DNA of 64,000 nucleotides from Heliomicrobium modesticaldum Ice1 (GCF_000019165.1 NC_010337.2:1355001-1419000), one strand, 5' to 3'; positions 21,047 through 31,034 are shown, numbered from the stretch's first letter. A program made the numbers and translations. Notes: a model not told the origin generated them from the letters alone.

Positions 21047-22192
21047 ATGATTCACAAATTCATGCGCAGCGCCATTGCAGTCGCCTTTGCCGCCGTCGGT
21101 TTTTCCAGCGGCATGTCCTTGCTCTCTGGCGCGAACCGGGTTTTCGATCTCTCTTCCTATCCGGCGAAGCATTCATTCTTAGCTGTTATCACATTGATCC
21201 CTGGCGCGTTGGGCTTTATTATCGCCCCGCAATTGATACGATGGGTTGTCGTGATGACCGGCTGGTTGGAAAACAGGTTGCAGCGCACACCCATTCAGGA
21301 TCTTGTCGGCGGGGCGATCGGTCTTATAGTTGGCTTGATCATTGCCAATTTGTTAGATGTCTCCATTTCGGAACTTCCGGGGTTGGGAAGGTATCTTTCG
21401 GTAGGGCTTTCAGCCATCATGGGTTACGTGGGTATGCGCGTCGGCGTCAAAAAACGAGAAGAGATTCTCACCTTTATTTATCCCCGCTGGAAGGAAAAAC
21501 ATGCCAAAGATAAGCTGGGGGACAAGGCCGAGGCGAGAGGCGCCTGCCTGAAGGTGCTGGACACCAGCGTCATCATCGACGGTCGCATCGCCGACATCTG
21601 CAAGAGCGGCTTTATCGACGGCACCCTGGTGATCCCCGCCTTTGTCCTGGAGGAACTGCAGCATATCGCCGATTCTTCGGACCTGCTCAAGCGCAACCGC
21701 GGCCGCCGCGGCCTTGACGTATTGAACAAGATCCGCAAGGAGCTCGACGTGGCGGTCCAGATCGATCAGCGCGACTACGACGACTTGGCTGAAGTCGACT
21801 CGAAGCTCGTCCGGCTCTGCCGGGAGATCAACGGCCACATCGTCACCAACGACTACAACCTGAACAAGGTGGCGGAACTGCAAGGCGTCAAGGTCCTCAA
21901 CATCAACGAATTGGCCAACGCCGTCAAGCCTGTCGTGCTGCCCGGCGAAGAGATGACCGTCCAGGTGATCAAAGACGGCAAAGAGCTGGGCCAGGGCGTT
22001 GCCTACCTCGACGACGGCACGATGATCGTCGTCGACGGCGGGAAACGCTTTATCGGTCAGACCATCACCGTTCTCGTCACATCGGTCTTGCAGACATCGG
22101 CCGGGCGGATGATCTTCGCTAAACCGAAGATCGGTGAAGGGAAAAAAGTATCGCCAACACCGGCGCTCAATGAGGTGAACGCCATTGTCTAA
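21047..22192 (+). CDS. membrane-anchored PIN/TRAM domain protein (YacL type)
   Basis: A 381-residue protein with several N-terminal membrane segments (within about residues 5-145), then a PIN nuclease-like domain beginning [17 protein letters not shown] with conserved acidic residues, and a C-terminal TRAM domain (about 305-370, [27 protein letters not shown]) that binds RNA. YacL-type proteins are conserved in Firmicutes beside ispD; their substrate is not established. AAGGAGGTGATAGG precedes the ATG. Its stop overlaps the ispDF start by eight bases, suggesting coupled translation. Confidence 0.92.
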   Translation: MIHKFMRSAIAVAFAAVGFSSGMSLLSGANRVFDLSSYPAKHSFLAVITLIPGALGFIIAPQLIRWVVVMTGWLENRLQRTPIQDLVGGAIGLIVGLIIANLLDVSISELPGLGRYLSVGLSAIMGYVGMRVGVKKREEILTFIYPRWKEKHAKDKLGDKAEARGACLKVLDTSVIIDGRIADICKSGFIDGTLVIPAFVLEELQHIADSSDLLKRNRGRRGLDVLNKIRKELDVAVQIDQRDYDDLAEVDSKLVRLCREINGHIVTNDYNLNKVAELQGVKVLNINELANAVKPVVLPGEEMTVQVIKDGKELGQGVAYLDDGTMIVVDGGKRFIGQTITVLVTSVLQTSAGRMIFAKPKIGEGKKVSPTPALNEVNAIV

Positions 22193-23561
22193 GGACGACT
22201 GCGCCGTTATCGTCGTCGCCGCCGGGCGGGGCAAGCGCATGGGCGCCGGGGGGAACAAGGTGCTCCTTCCCCTGGCGGGACAGCCGGTGCTCGCTTGGAC
22301 CCTGCAAGGGTTGCTCGCCCATCCTGACCTCGGCCCCTTCGTCCTGGTCATCCACCGGGACGATGCCGTGAAGATGAAGGAACTGCTGGCGCGGTACCGG
22401 TGGTCGGACCGGGTCCGTCTGGTGGAAGGCGGCGACGAACGCATCGATTCTGTATGGAAGGGTTTACAGGCCTTGGCCTCGGAAGACTGTCAATGGGTGG
22501 CCGTGCACGATGGGGCACGGCCCCTTTTCACGCCTGCGCTGCTTTCCAGATGCATCCAGAAAGCCCGACAACACCGGTCTGCCGTCGCTGCCGTGCCGGT
22601 AAAAGACACGATCAAAGAAGCCGCCGCTGACGGCAAAATCATCGCTACGCCGGACCGTTCCGGCCTCTACGCCGTACAGACGCCCCAGGTATTCGCCTAT
22701 GAGGACCTGAACCGGGCCTACGCGGCCTGGTATGCTTCAGGGGCGCGCAAGGTTGGCCCTCTGCCGACGGACGACGCCATGGTGATGGAACAGGCTGGTC
22801 ATCCCGTCTACCTCGTGGAAGGCGACTATGAAAACCTGAAGCTGACCACGCCGGACGATCTGGCACTGGCCGAGGCCATCCTGGCGCGGCGAGGGGTCAA
22901 AGCTCCTTCAATCTCGCCAGGGGGTGAAGCGTTAGCCTGCCAAAAAGCCGCTGTCACCGCCGGTAGCCCAGTCGGCAGTCTCGCTGGCAACGCTGATGGC
23001 AGTTCAGACTGCAAACCTGCCGGTTCTGTTTCCGGTAACCGCTCATTGTCTGGCCCCGTACCGTCTCCGGCAGATCCGGTCGGATCGGATATCCGCACCG
23101 GCATGGGCTATGACGTCCACCGCCTCGTCGAAGGGCGAGCCTTGATCCTCGGCGGCGTCGACATCCCCTACGCAAAAGGCCTCCTCGGCCATTCCGACGC
23201 CGACGTGTTGCTCCATGCCGTCAAAGATGCCTTGCTGGGCGCTGCCGGCATGGGCGACATCGGCCGCCACTTCCCCGACAGCGACAATCGGTATAAAGGC
23301 ATCTCCAGCCTGCGCTTACTACAAATCGTCGGTGAGAAACTAGCGGCCAAAGGCTGGACTGTCGGCCACATCGACGCCACCATCGTGGCCCAGCGCCCCA
23401 AACTGGCGCCCCATATCCCCAAGATGCAAGAGAACATCGCCCACACCCTCGGCATCGCCGCCGACCGGATCAACGTCAAAGCCACCACCACCGAGGGCCT
23501 CGGCTTCGCCGGGACCGGTGAGGGGATCGCATCGTACGCTGTGGCGACGGTCCGGCGATGA
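22185..23561 (+). CDS. ispDF: bifunctional IspD/IspF of the MEP isoprenoid pathway
   Basis: A 458-residue fusion. Residues 1 to about 240 are IspD (CTP + MEP to CDP-ME), with the nucleotide-binding start [16 protein letters not shown], followed by AVHDGARPL. Residues 306-458 are IspF, which cyclises CDP-ME 2-phosphate; MGYDVHRL and [18 protein letters not shown] carry the metal-binding Asp/His. The 65-residue linker is rich in S, G, P and A. TTG start with GAGGTGA upstream, overlapping the previous stop. The intermediate kinase IspE is not in the window. Confidence 0.95.
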   Translation: MSKDDCAVIVVAAGRGKRMGAGGNKVLLPLAGQPVLAWTLQGLLAHPDLGPFVLVIHRDDAVKMKELLARYRWSDRVRLVEGGDERIDSVWKGLQALASEDCQWVAVHDGARPLFTPALLSRCIQKARQHRSAVAAVPVKDTIKEAAADGKIIATPDRSGLYAVQTPQVFAYEDLNRAYAAWYASGARKVGPLPTDDAMVMEQAGHPVYLVEGDYENLKLTTPDDLALAEAILARRGVKAPSISPGGEALACQKAAVTAGSPVGSLAGNADGSSDCKPAGSVSGNRSLSGPVPSPADPVGSDIRTGMGYDVHRLVEGRALILGGVDIPYAKGLLGHSDADVLLHAVKDALLGAAGMGDIGRHFPDSDNRYKGISSLRLLQIVGEKLAAKGWTVGHIDATIVAQRPKLAPHIPKMQENIAHTLGIAADRINVKATTTEGLGFAGTGEGIASYAVATVRR

Positions 23562-23678
23562 GAGACGTCATTCCTGCGAGGACGTAAAGGCGATATAGGA
23601 CGAATGTCATTAAATAACGGAAATAATGGATCTATAAACACGTAAGAATACAAAAACGCTAAAGCATCCCCAAAAACA

Positions 23679-23847
23679 AAATCGGGTGCGACGGCAGCGT
23701 GAGCGCTTTGAGCGGGAACGGCGAAAAAGCGAGCGAGGAGGGCGCCATGGTTTACATGCAGAAAAGCCCAGAGGTTTGGCGCCCGAGCGTAGCCGACGAT
23801 TGAGCCGCCGCGGAGCTCTTAGCGAGCGCCGCTGTCGCACCCGATTT
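23679..23847. repeat. structured palindromic repeat, copy A
   Basis: A 169-bp element in the ispDF-gltX gap. The ends form a long stem: ATCGGGTGCGACGGCAGCG pairs with CGCCGCTGTCGCACCCGAT at 17 of 19 positions plus one wobble. Inside lie TGAGCG-TTTGAGCGG, AGCGAGCGAGGAGG, an inner stem GGGCGCC/GGCGCCC (23750-23784) and GAGCCGCCGCGGAGCTCTTAGCGA. The core matches copies B and C, while the outer stem sequence differs in each copy. No coding capacity is apparent. Confidence 0.85.
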
Positions 23848-23926
23848 GTCGATAGCGTTTCCCCTTATCGTCTCGAATTTTCCGGGTGACGTGCGTTGCC
23901 CGTAAGTAAAGGAGCCGCAAAGCGCC

Positions 23927-25417
23927 ATGGAAAACATACGCGTCCGTTTCGCCCCCAGCCCGACAGGCCCCCTGCATATCGGCGGCGCCCGTTCGGCCCT
24001 CTTTAACTTCCTCCTGGCCCGCCGTTTCGGCGGCCAGTTCATCGTCCGCGTTGAGGATACCGACCTGGAACGCTCCAGCCGGGAAAGCGAGGACAACATC
24101 CTTGACGCCCTCGAATGGTTGGGCATCACCTGGGACGAGGGCATCCGCGTCGGCGGACCCCACGCCCCCTACCGGCAGACGGAACGCCTCCATACCTACC
24201 GGGAGGCGGCCGACAAGCTGTTGGCTGAAGGCAAAGCTTACCGCTGCTACTGCTCGGAAGAGGAACTGGAGGCTGAGCGCCAGGCCTTTGCCGAGAAAGG
24301 GGAACTGCCCCGCTACAGCGGTCGCTGCCGCAGCCTTAGCGCCGACGATGAGGCGCGCCTCCGGGCCGAAGGCCGGAAACCGGTCATCCGCTTCCGCGTT
24401 CCCGATGAGGGCGCTGTCGCCATCGACGACCTTGTCCGCGGCCATGTCAGCTTTGAATGCGCCGGCATCGGCGATTTCATCATCGTCAAATCGGACGGCA
24501 TCCCCACCTACAACTTCGCCGTCGTCATCGATGACGCCCAGATGGCGATCACCCACGTCATCCGCGGCGAGGAACACCTGTCTAACACGCCGCGCCAACT
24601 GCTCATCTACGACGCCCTCGGCCTGACGCCGCCCAAGTTCGCCCATGTGTCGCTCATCCTCGGCAAGGATCGCTCCAAGATGAGCAAGCGTCACGGCTCC
24701 ACCTCGGTCGTCGCCTACCAACGTCAGGGCTACCTGCCGGAGGCGCTCGTCAACTTCCTCGTCCTGCTCGGCTGGTCGCCGGGAGGCGAAGAGGAGATCT
24801 TCAGCCTCGACGACCTCATCGCCCAATTCTCTCTCGACCGTGTCGCCAAGAGTCCTGCCGTTTTTGATTTCGAAAAATTGAACTGGATCAACGGCGTCTA
24901 CCTGCGCAAGGCCGACCTGGATCGCCTCGTCGCCCTCGCCATGCCGCACCTGATCGAAGCCGGCGTCGTCCAGGAACCCCTCGACGAGGCGGCGGCGCGC
25001 AAGGTCCGCTACATGGTGCAGGCCATCCAGGAGAAGGTCAGCTACATGGCCCAAATCGTCGACTTCATCCCGCTCTTCTTTGGCGACGCCATCACCTTTG
25101 AGAGCGACGAGGCCAAAGCCGTCCTGACCGAGGAACAGGTCCCCAAGGTCCTCAAGGCCTGCTTGCGCAAGCTCACGGAAGGCCGCGACCTGACGCCGGA
25201 CAACGTCAAAGCCATGCTCAAAGAGGTGACCAAGGAGACGAAAGAAAAGGGCCGCAATGTCTTCATGCCCATCCGCGTCGCCTTGACAGGGCAGCAGCAC
25301 GGGCCTGACCTCAACGCGCTGATCACCGCCCTGGGCCGGGAAGGCGCCGTCAACCGCATAAGACGGGCGGCAGAACTGGCGGGGGTTGCGCTCGGTTCGT
25401 CGCCCTTCAGCTGCTGA
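23927..25417 (+). CDS. gltX: glutamyl-tRNA synthetase
   Basis: A 496-residue class I aminoacyl-tRNA synthetase charging tRNA-Glu (and possibly tRNA-Gln for later amidation). The N-terminal Rossmann fold has the HIGH box as HIGG in [19 protein letters not shown], and the KMSKS loop is SKMSKRHGS. The C-terminal anticodon-binding domain is about 330-496. No zinc CXC-cluster was scored with confidence, although YRCYC at about residue 105 is present. AAAGGAG lies 12 bases before the ATG. The gene is separated from cysE by its own promoter-T-box region. Confidence 0.95.
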   Translation: MENIRVRFAPSPTGPLHIGGARSALFNFLLARRFGGQFIVRVEDTDLERSSRESEDNILDALEWLGITWDEGIRVGGPHAPYRQTERLHTYREAADKLLAEGKAYRCYCSEEELEAERQAFAEKGELPRYSGRCRSLSADDEARLRAEGRKPVIRFRVPDEGAVAIDDLVRGHVSFECAGIGDFIIVKSDGIPTYNFAVVIDDAQMAITHVIRGEEHLSNTPRQLLIYDALGLTPPKFAHVSLILGKDRSKMSKRHGSTSVVAYQRQGYLPEALVNFLVLLGWSPGGEEEIFSLDDLIAQFSLDRVAKSPAVFDFEKLNWINGVYLRKADLDRLVALAMPHLIEAGVVQEPLDEAAARKVRYMVQAIQEKVSYMAQIVDFIPLFFGDAITFESDEAKAVLTEEQVPKVLKACLRKLTEGRDLTPDNVKAMLKEVTKETKEKGRNVFMPIRVALTGQQHGPDLNALITALGREGAVNRIRRAAELAGVALGSSPFSC

Positions 25418-25431
25418 CGTCTCCCGCTGCG

Positions 25432-25461
25432 TTGACACCCGGTCTCGGCGCCGCCTATAAT
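25432..25461 (+). promoter_or_regulatory. sigma-A promoter of the cysE-cysS operon
   Basis: TTGACA (25432-25437) and TATAAT (25456-25461) are both perfect, with an 18-bp spacer. Transcription should begin near 25468, just before the T-box leader. Confidence 0.9.
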
Positions 25462-25474
25462 AAAGGTGTATCCC

Positions 25475-25785
25475 TATCAAGCCGATCCGCAAAGTCGGCA
25501 AAAATGCATCTGCTACAACGATGAGGAACGGGAGGTTCCACCACAAATCCCCACCAGAGAAGGTCGCCTTGGCTGGAAGCGACCGGGGGCGCTTTGCGGT
25601 GGTCGTGCGCCCGGGAATCGCCGGACTGAAAACGAGTAGGTCCGGACGGCTTGGCCCCGTTACCGGCTTGCCGCATCACCTGACGATGCCGGCCTGAGAT
25701 GGTCCCTTGGGCCAAACAGAGTGGAACCGCGAACCGCCCTTCGCCTCTGTCCTTTGACAGAGAGGGAAGGGTTCTTCTGTTTGCT
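25475..25785 (+). promoter_or_regulatory. T-box riboswitch, cysteine specific
   Basis: The leader senses uncharged tRNA-Cys and prevents termination when cysteine is scarce. The T-box sequence GTGGAACCGCG is at 25721-25731. Stem I contains the distal AGAGAAGGTCGCCTTGGCTG motif at 25556-25575, and flanking stems CGGG/CCCG and CCACC/GGTGG frame an internal loop whose 3' side holds TGC (25606-25608), a Cys codon, as specifier. A terminator hairpin (CCCTTC with GAAGGG plus CTCTGTC with GACAGAG, 25737-25771) ends in a T-rich run. The downstream genes cysE and cysS agree with the Cys specifier. Confidence 0.92.
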
Positions 25786-25816
25786 TCACTTTTTTTGACA
25801 GAGGGGGGGACTGACA

Positions 25817-26527
25817 ATGCTTGCTCGCATCCGCAAAGACATCCAAGTCATCTTCGAACGGGATCCCGCTGCAAAGTCGGTTTGGGAGGTCGTCCTCTGT
25901 TACCCGGGCTTTCACGCCATCCTGTTCCACCGGCTGAACCACTGGCTCTACAATAAGGGATGGGTCGTCCTGGCCCGCTTCCTCTCTCAGGTGGTGCGCT
26001 TCATCACGGGTATCGAGATCCACCCGGGCGCCAAGATCGGCGAAGGCCTCTTCATCGACCATGGCATGGGCGTTGTCATCGGCGAGACGGCCGAAGTGGG
26101 CGACAACGTGACCATCTATCAGGGCGTCACCCTCGGCGGGACGGGCAAGGAAAAAGGGAAACGCCACCCGACTATCGGCAACAACGTCGTCGTTTCATCA
26201 GGCGCGCGGGTGCTCGGCTCGATCACCATCGGCGACAACGTCAAGATCGGCGCCGGCTCTGTCGTCTTGAAACCGGTGCCGCCCAACTGCACCGTCGTCG
26301 GCGTTCCCGGGCGCATCGTCGTCCGCGACGGCGTCAGCGTGCGGGACCGTCAACTCGTCGACCTGGAACACAACAAACTGCCCGATCCGGTGGCCGAGAT
26401 GATCTTCTGCCTGCAGCGCAAGATCAACCATCTCGAAGAACGGATCGCACAAATGGAGGAGAACCGCGGTGAGTCTGCGAGTGTACAACACCCTCAGCAG
26501 GGAAAAGGAGACGTTTGTTCCGCATAA
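25817..26527 (+). CDS. cysE: serine O-acetyltransferase
   Basis: A 236-residue enzyme that acetylates serine with acetyl-CoA, the first step of cysteine synthesis. It has the helical N-terminus ([16 protein letters not shown]) and the left-handed beta-helix of hexapeptide repeats ([43 protein letters not shown]) with the catalytic Asp-His region FIDHG. The last 20 residues overlap cysS by 59 bp in another frame. GAGGGGGG precedes the ATG. Expression is under the T-box upstream. Confidence 0.96.
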   Translation: MLARIRKDIQVIFERDPAAKSVWEVVLCYPGFHAILFHRLNHWLYNKGWVVLARFLSQVVRFITGIEIHPGAKIGEGLFIDHGMGVVIGETAEVGDNVTIYQGVTLGGTGKEKGKRHPTIGNNVVVSSGARVLGSITIGDNVKIGAGSVVLKPVPPNCTVVGVPGRIVVRDGVSVRDRQLVDLEHNKLPDPVAEMIFCLQRKINHLEERIAQMEENRGESASVQHPQQGKGDVCSA

Positions 26528-27914
26528 GGCCGGACGCGTCGGCATGTATGTTTGCGGCCCGACAACATACGACTATATCCATCTGGGCAATGCGAGGCCC
26601 CTCGTCGTCTTCGATACAATCCGCCGCTACCTGGAGCATGTAGGCTACGAGGTCGTCTATATTCAGAACTTCACCGACATCGACGACAAGATCATCCATC
26701 GCGCCAAAGAGATCGGCGAAGATCCCATCGCCATGGCTGCCCGTTTTGTGGAAGAATACTATCGCGACGCCAAAGCGCTCAATGTGCGACCGGCGACTAT
26801 TCACCCCAAGGTGAGCGCCCACATGGCCGAGATCATCGCCATGATCGGGGTGCTGGTCGAGAAGGGCCATGCCTACGAACTGGGAGGAGATGTCTACTTC
26901 TCCATTCCCAGCTTCAAAGATTACGGCAAGCTTTCAGGCCGTTCTCTTGAGGATCTGCAAGCCGGCGCCCGTGTCGATGTGAACGAACGCAAGCGCCACC
27001 CTATGGACTTTGCCCTCTGGAAAGGGGCAAAGCCTGGCGAACCCTCCTGGGATAGCCCCTGGGGCAAGGGGCGTCCGGGATGGCATATCGAGTGTTCCGC
27101 CATGTCCCGCAAGTACCTCGGTGACGCCTTCGACATTCACGGCGGCGGCCAGGATCTGATCTTCCCCCACCACGAAAATGAAATCGCTCAGTCGGAAGCC
27201 TGCACCGGCACGTCCCCGATGGCCCGCTACTGGCTGCACAACGGCTTTATCACCGTCAACCAGGAGAAGATGTCCAAGTCCCTGGGCAACTTTTTCACCC
27301 TCCGGGAGATCCTGAAGAGATTCCCTGGCGACGTGATCCGCTTTTACCTCCTCTCCACCCACTACCGCAGCCCTATCGACTTTGACGACAGCAAGCTGGA
27401 AGCGGCACAAAAAGGGCTGCAGCGCCTGCGCACCAGCCGGCGCCTCATCGAGGAGGCCTTGGCCGCCAGCGGGAAAGAGGGGGCGGAACGGCCCGCCGGA
27501 CAGCGGGAAAAGCTGGAAGAACAGTGGTTGGCTGCGAAAAAGGGCTTCCGCGAGGCCATGGACGACGACTTCAACACCGCCCTCGCTTTGTCCATGCTCT
27601 TTGACCTGGCTCGGGAGGCCAACACCTTCCTGCACGGCGGTTTTGCCCTGACGCCGGAAGATCGGCAACTCCTGCTCCAGGTGGCTGAAACCTTCGAAGA
27701 ACTGGCCGGCGTGCTCGGCATCGACCTGGCGGGAGGGGCTGCGGCAGCCGATGACAACACCGTCGACGGCTTGATGAATCTGCTGATCGGCATCCGCGCC
27801 GAGGCACGGAAGAAAAAAGACTGGGCGACAGCTGACCGCATCCGCGACGGTCTGAAGGAACTGGGCATCGTCATCGAGGATACGCCCCAGGGCGCCCGCT
27901 GGAAGAAGGCTTGA
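26469..27914 (+). CDS. cysS: cysteinyl-tRNA synthetase
   Basis: A 481-residue class I synthetase. The zinc-binding Cys is in [19 protein letters not shown], which also holds the HIGH-like [24 protein letters not shown] carries the other zinc ligands and EKMSKSLGN is the KMSKS loop. The GTG start at 26469 has GGAGGA seven bases upstream, inside the end of cysE; the N-terminus [12 protein letters not shown] is canonical. Together with cysE it makes cysteine and charges tRNA-Cys under one T-box. Confidence 0.96.
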   Translation: MSLRVYNTLSREKETFVPHKAGRVGMYVCGPTTYDYIHLGNARPLVVFDTIRRYLEHVGYEVVYIQNFTDIDDKIIHRAKEIGEDPIAMAARFVEEYYRDAKALNVRPATIHPKVSAHMAEIIAMIGVLVEKGHAYELGGDVYFSIPSFKDYGKLSGRSLEDLQAGARVDVNERKRHPMDFALWKGAKPGEPSWDSPWGKGRPGWHIECSAMSRKYLGDAFDIHGGGQDLIFPHHENEIAQSEACTGTSPMARYWLHNGFITVNQEKMSKSLGNFFTLREILKRFPGDVIRFYLLSTHYRSPIDFDDSKLEAAQKGLQRLRTSRRLIEEALAASGKEGAERPAGQREKLEEQWLAAKKGFREAMDDDFNTALALSMLFDLAREANTFLHGGFALTPEDRQLLLQVAETFEELAGVLGIDLAGGAAAADDNTVDGLMNLLIGIRAEARKKKDWATADRIRDGLKELGIVIEDTPQGARWKKA

Positions 27915-27916
27915 CC

Positions 27917-28429
27917 GTGGAAAAAAGGGATGAACCGGTGGAACCAGGTCGCACGCTGATGGGGGGCGATTGGAAGGACTGGCGCGGCAGCGTCCCGGCC
28001 GAACTGCCGTCGCCTCTGGCGCTGGCATATCTGGGCGACGCCGTCTACGAGTTGTGGGTCCGCCGGACACTGATCGAGGTCGGCGTCGTCAAAGTGGCCC
28101 AGTTGCACAAGCAGGCTGTCGAAATCGTCCGGGCCGCATCACAGGTCGCCCTGTTGCGACGCATCGAACCCTTCCTCGACGATGAGGAAAAGGAATGGGT
28201 ACGCCGCGGCCGCAACGCTGACTCAGGTCGCTCTCCCCGATCGACCGATGTGGCCACCTATCGGTTATCGACAGGCTTTGAATGCCTCGTGGGATACTGG
28301 TCGCTCGCCCGGCCGGAGCGCCTGCCTTTTCTGCGGGAACAGCTCGCCCTATGGTTGGACAAGCGGGAAAACGAAAGAGGCTGCGGAAGTAACACACTTC
28401 CCGGCATGAAGGAAATGGAGCCGAAGTAG
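27917..28429 (+). CDS. mrnC: Mini-ribonuclease III
   Basis: A 170-residue RNase III-like nuclease without a double-strand RNA-binding domain, which matures 23S rRNA ends in Bacillus. The catalytic core is visible as LALAYLGDAVYELWVRR with its Asp and TGFECLVGYW with the second acidic residue. The GTG at 27917 has AAGAAGG at proper spacing; TTG at 27911 also lies in frame. It sits directly after cysS and before an rRNA methyltransferase gene, a conserved arrangement linked to rRNA processing. Confidence 0.93.
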   Translation: MEKRDEPVEPGRTLMGGDWKDWRGSVPAELPSPLALAYLGDAVYELWVRRTLIEVGVVKVAQLHKQAVEIVRAASQVALLRRIEPFLDDEEKEWVRRGRNADSGRSPRSTDVATYRLSTGFECLVGYWSLARPERLPFLREQLALWLDKRENERGCGSNTLPGMKEMEPK

Positions 28430-28430
28430 T

Positions 28431-29444
28431 ATGAAGAGGGATAGACAAATTCCTTCCCGTGAAAAGCCCCTTCGGAAAGGGCCGAAAGAAAACCGGGGGG
28501 GGCGCGACTTTCGCAAAGGTCCATCTGGCGGTGAAAGAGGCGACCGCCACGACTTCCGCGAGGGAGCTGGCGGACCGGAAGCGCGTCGCTTCGGCAAGCC
28601 CAACGAGCCGAGCGATCATCGTGAAGGTCGCGAATCGGCAAAACTGCGTGACCGTCGCAACCGACGCATCGCCGTGGAAAGACCCGAGCCTGAGGAACGG
28701 GAGGACCTGCTGGCGGGCAGGCAGCCGGTCATGGAAGCGCTCAAATCGGGCCGCGCCATCAACAAGCTCGTCGTCGCCAAAGGCGCCCGGGAGGGCTCCA
28801 TCCGGGAGATCCTGGGCATGGCCCGCGATAGAGGCATCCCCATCACCGAACTGGAGCGGACAGTCCTCGACCGGGAGGTGCGCCACCACCAGGGCATCAT
28901 CGCCCATGTGGCGCCCGTTGCCTATGTCGAGGTGGAGGAGATCCTGGAAAAAGCGAAAGCCAAAGGGGAGCCGCCCTTTGTCCTGCTCCTGGACGGACTG
29001 GAGGACCCCCATAACATCGGCGCCCTCTTGCGTACGGCCGAAGGCGCCGGCGCCCATGGCGTCATCATCCCCAAACGGCGCGGCGGGGCGATCACCAGCA
29101 CTGTCGCCAAAGCATCAGCCGGCGCCGTCGAATACGTGCCTATCGCCCGGGTGACCAACCTCGTCCAGACGGTAGGTCAACTGAAAAAAGCGGGGCTTTG
29201 GATCATCGGCAGCGCCATGGACGCGCCTCGACCCTATTTTCGCCAGGACTTCAGGGGCCCCGTGGGGTTGATCGTCGGCAGCGAGGGCAAAGGAATCAGC
29301 CCGTTGCTGCGGGAACACTGTGACCACCTCGTCTCGATCCCCATGGGGGGCAAGGTCGACTCGCTCAACGCCTCTGTCGCCGGCGCACTGCTCATGTATG
29401 AGCGCGTCCGCCAGCTTCAGGAAGGCGTAAAGGCGCCCCAATAA
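28431..29444 (+). CDS. rlmB: 23S rRNA 2'-O-methyltransferase RlmB/TrmH family
   Basis: A 337-residue SPOUT-family methyltransferase. The substrate-binding domain begins DLLAGRQPVMEALKSG (about residue 96) and the knotted catalytic domain has LLLDGLEDPHNIGALLRTAEGAG, VGLIVGSEGKGISPL and SIPMGGKVDSLNASVAGALL, the three motifs of the family. The first 90 residues are a highly charged Arg/Gly/Glu-rich extension not needed for the fold. It starts one base after mrnC ends. Methylation of a 23S guanosine is the family role; the exact site is inferred. Confidence 0.93.
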   Translation: MKRDRQIPSREKPLRKGPKENRGGRDFRKGPSGGERGDRHDFREGAGGPEARRFGKPNEPSDHREGRESAKLRDRRNRRIAVERPEPEEREDLLAGRQPVMEALKSGRAINKLVVAKGAREGSIREILGMARDRGIPITELERTVLDREVRHHQGIIAHVAPVAYVEVEEILEKAKAKGEPPFVLLLDGLEDPHNIGALLRTAEGAGAHGVIIPKRRGGAITSTVAKASAGAVEYVPIARVTNLVQTVGQLKKAGLWIIGSAMDAPRPYFRQDFRGPVGLIVGSEGKGISPLLREHCDHLVSIPMGGKVDSLNASVAGALLMYERVRQLQEGVKAPQ

Positions 29445-29460
29445 ACCTATTGGGAATGCA

Positions 29461-29982
29461 ATGAAAGACACGCTGATCGTTGACGGGTACAACGCCTTGA
29501 ACGCCTGGCCCGACCTGCAGGATCTGCGCGCCCGCAGCTTCGACCACGCCCGGGATAAGCTGATCGACATCCTTATTGAGTACGCCGCCCTGCAGGGTCT
29601 GCAGCTGATCATCGTCTTCGACGCCCACCACGTCAAGGGAGGGAAGGAGCGGGTCGAGGAGCGGGCCGGCGCCCGCATCGTCTACACCCGCGAAGAGGAG
29701 ACGGCCGACCGCTACATCGAGCGCCTGTTAGGGCGGCAGGTTCGCGGCAACGTCTGGGTGGCTACGGGAGACGCCGTCGAGCAGGCCATCGCCCTCGGGC
29801 GAGGGGCCTGCCGGCTCTCCGTACGGGAGCTTCACGCCCAAGTGAAGGCGTCGACGCGGGAAAAAAAACAGCGCCTGCAAGCGGGCGCAGAGGCCGATGC
29901 CCTGGACAGCCGCCTCGACAGCCGTCTCGATGCAGATCTCCGCCGGAGACTGGAACAGATGCGCCGCGGCCTGACCTCCTAA
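29461..29982 (+). CDS. rae1: NYN domain endoribonuclease, YacP/Rae1 type
   Basis: A 173-residue protein of the NYN (PIN-like) family. DTLIVDGYNALNAWPDL at the N-terminus supplies a catalytic Asp, and further conserved acids occur in IIVFDAHHVKGG and TADRYIERLL. In Bacillus the homologue cuts mRNA inside the ribosome. The C-terminus is helical, with a short DSRLDSRLDADLRRRLEQ repeat. It is 16 bp downstream of rlmB and ends just before the sigH promoter. Confidence 0.9.
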   Translation: MKDTLIVDGYNALNAWPDLQDLRARSFDHARDKLIDILIEYAALQGLQLIIVFDAHHVKGGKERVEERAGARIVYTREEETADRYIERLLGRQVRGNVWVATGDAVEQAIALGRGACRLSVRELHAQVKASTREKKQRLQAGAEADALDSRLDSRLDADLRRRLEQMRRGLTS

Positions 29983-30008
29983 AACTGCCGATGATTGGGG
30001 GCGACTTC

Positions 30009-30038
30009 TTGACGGTCAAAAAGACCTTCGGGTATAAT
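30009..30038 (+). promoter_or_regulatory. sigma-A promoter of sigH
   Basis: TTGACG (30009-30014) and TATAAT (30033-30038) with an 18-bp spacer. Transcription near 30045 means that in-frame codons upstream cannot be the start of SigH. Confidence 0.88.
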
Positions 30039-30134
30039 GAGGTTGTTCCCAAAGGACAACCCGCCTTCAAGCGGAACAGGGCTTCACACGAATCGGGCGA
30101 TTCGAAGGGAAACTCAATAGTGGGGGCGATAGGC

Positions 30135-30863
30135 GTGAGTGTGAATGCCCAGAGAGAACTGTTGGACGACTTTGAGCAACTGGTGGACGAAGAAGTCGTA
30201 GAAATGGCGAAAGAGGGCGATGAAGAAGCCCTCGAATATCTGATCAACAAATACAAGAACTTCGTTCGCGCCAAAGCGAGGTCCTACTTTTTGATCGGGG
30301 CGGATCGCGAGGACATCATCCAGGAAGGGATGATCGGCCTCTACAAAGCGATTCGCGACTTTCGTTGTGATAAGCTTTCTTCCTTTCGCGCCTTTGCCGA
30401 GCTGTGCATCACCAGGCAGATCATCACGGCCATCAAGACGGCAACCCGTCAGAAGCATATCCCCCTGAACTCCTACGTCTCGTTGAACAAGCCCATCTAC
30501 GATGAAGACTCCGACCGGACGCTCCTCGATGTCATTTCGGGCACCAAGATCACCGATCCGGAAGAGCTGATCATCAGCCGTGAAGAGTTCGACGATATAG
30601 AGGAAAAGATGGGCGAGATCCTGAGTTCCCTCGAATGGAAAGTTCTCATGTCCTATCTGGAGGGCAAGTCCTATCAGGAGATCGCCCTTGATTTAAAGCG
30701 GCATGTCAAATCCATCGACAACGCCTTGCAGCGGGTTAAGCGCAAGCTGGAAAAATACCTGGAAAACCGGGACGAAGAACGTCTGGATGGCGCCCTGCGC
30801 GATCGATGCCCTGCTCGGTCAGTCCCTTTTTTGACCAAAGAAATCGTGGACGATCCGAAATGA
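30135..30863 (+). CDS. sigH: RNA polymerase sigma factor SigH (early sporulation)
   Basis: A 242-residue sigma-70 family factor of the SigH type, which directs early sporulation and transition-state genes. Region 2 is ALEYLINKYKNFVRAKARSYFLIGADREDIIQEGMIGLYKAIRDF, followed by a linker and region 4, LEWKVLMSYLEGKSYQEIALDLKRHVKSIDNALQRVKRKL. The start is GTG at 30135, downstream of the promoter with GGGGG eight bases before. The C-terminus runs about 25 residues beyond the usual end. Position before rpmG-secE-nusG is the classic Firmicutes one. Confidence 0.95.
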   Translation: MSVNAQRELLDDFEQLVDEEVVEMAKEGDEEALEYLINKYKNFVRAKARSYFLIGADREDIIQEGMIGLYKAIRDFRCDKLSSFRAFAELCITRQIITAIKTATRQKHIPLNSYVSLNKPIYDEDSDRTLLDVISGTKITDPEELIISREEFDDIEEKMGEILSSLEWKVLMSYLEGKSYQEIALDLKRHVKSIDNALQRVKRKLEKYLENRDEERLDGALRDRCPARSVPFLTKEIVDDPK

Positions 30864-30889
30864 TCCACCTGGAGACGGGTGGATTTTAC
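30859..30889 (+). terminator. weak hairpin directly after sigH
   Basis: ATCCACC and GGTGGAT form a stem with a short T-run. It is followed at once by a stronger terminator, so the two act in series if both are real. Confidence 0.4.
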
Positions 30890-30910
30890 GCCGGATAGAG
30901 ATATTTTTTC

Positions 30911-30945
30911 GAGGGCATACTTCCTAGGGAATGCCCTCTTTTATT
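30911..30945 (+). terminator. intrinsic terminator of sigH
   Basis: GAGGGCAT and ATGCCCTC form a perfect 8-bp stem with a 12-base loop, followed by TTTTATTGTG. Confidence 0.88.
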
Positions 30946-30981
30946 GTGTTTGGGACCGGCAGGAACCACCCGGGAATGTTG

Positions 30982-31010
30982 TTGACTTCCGTTTTTGCTT
31001 GTGCTAAAGT
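30982..31010 (+). promoter_or_regulatory. promoter of rpmG-secE-nusG
   Basis: TTGACT (30982-30987) and TAAAGT (31005-31010) with a 17-bp spacer. The -10 is weak, as often in ribosomal operons. Confidence 0.65.
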
Positions 31011-31034
31011 AATGTGAGTAATGGGCAAATTCGG

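Noticed and set aside
29991..30134. A longer N-terminus of SigH
   Set aside because: The sigma-A promoter at 30009-30038 lies inside this stretch, so it is not transcribed from that promoter, and the residues do not match the family.
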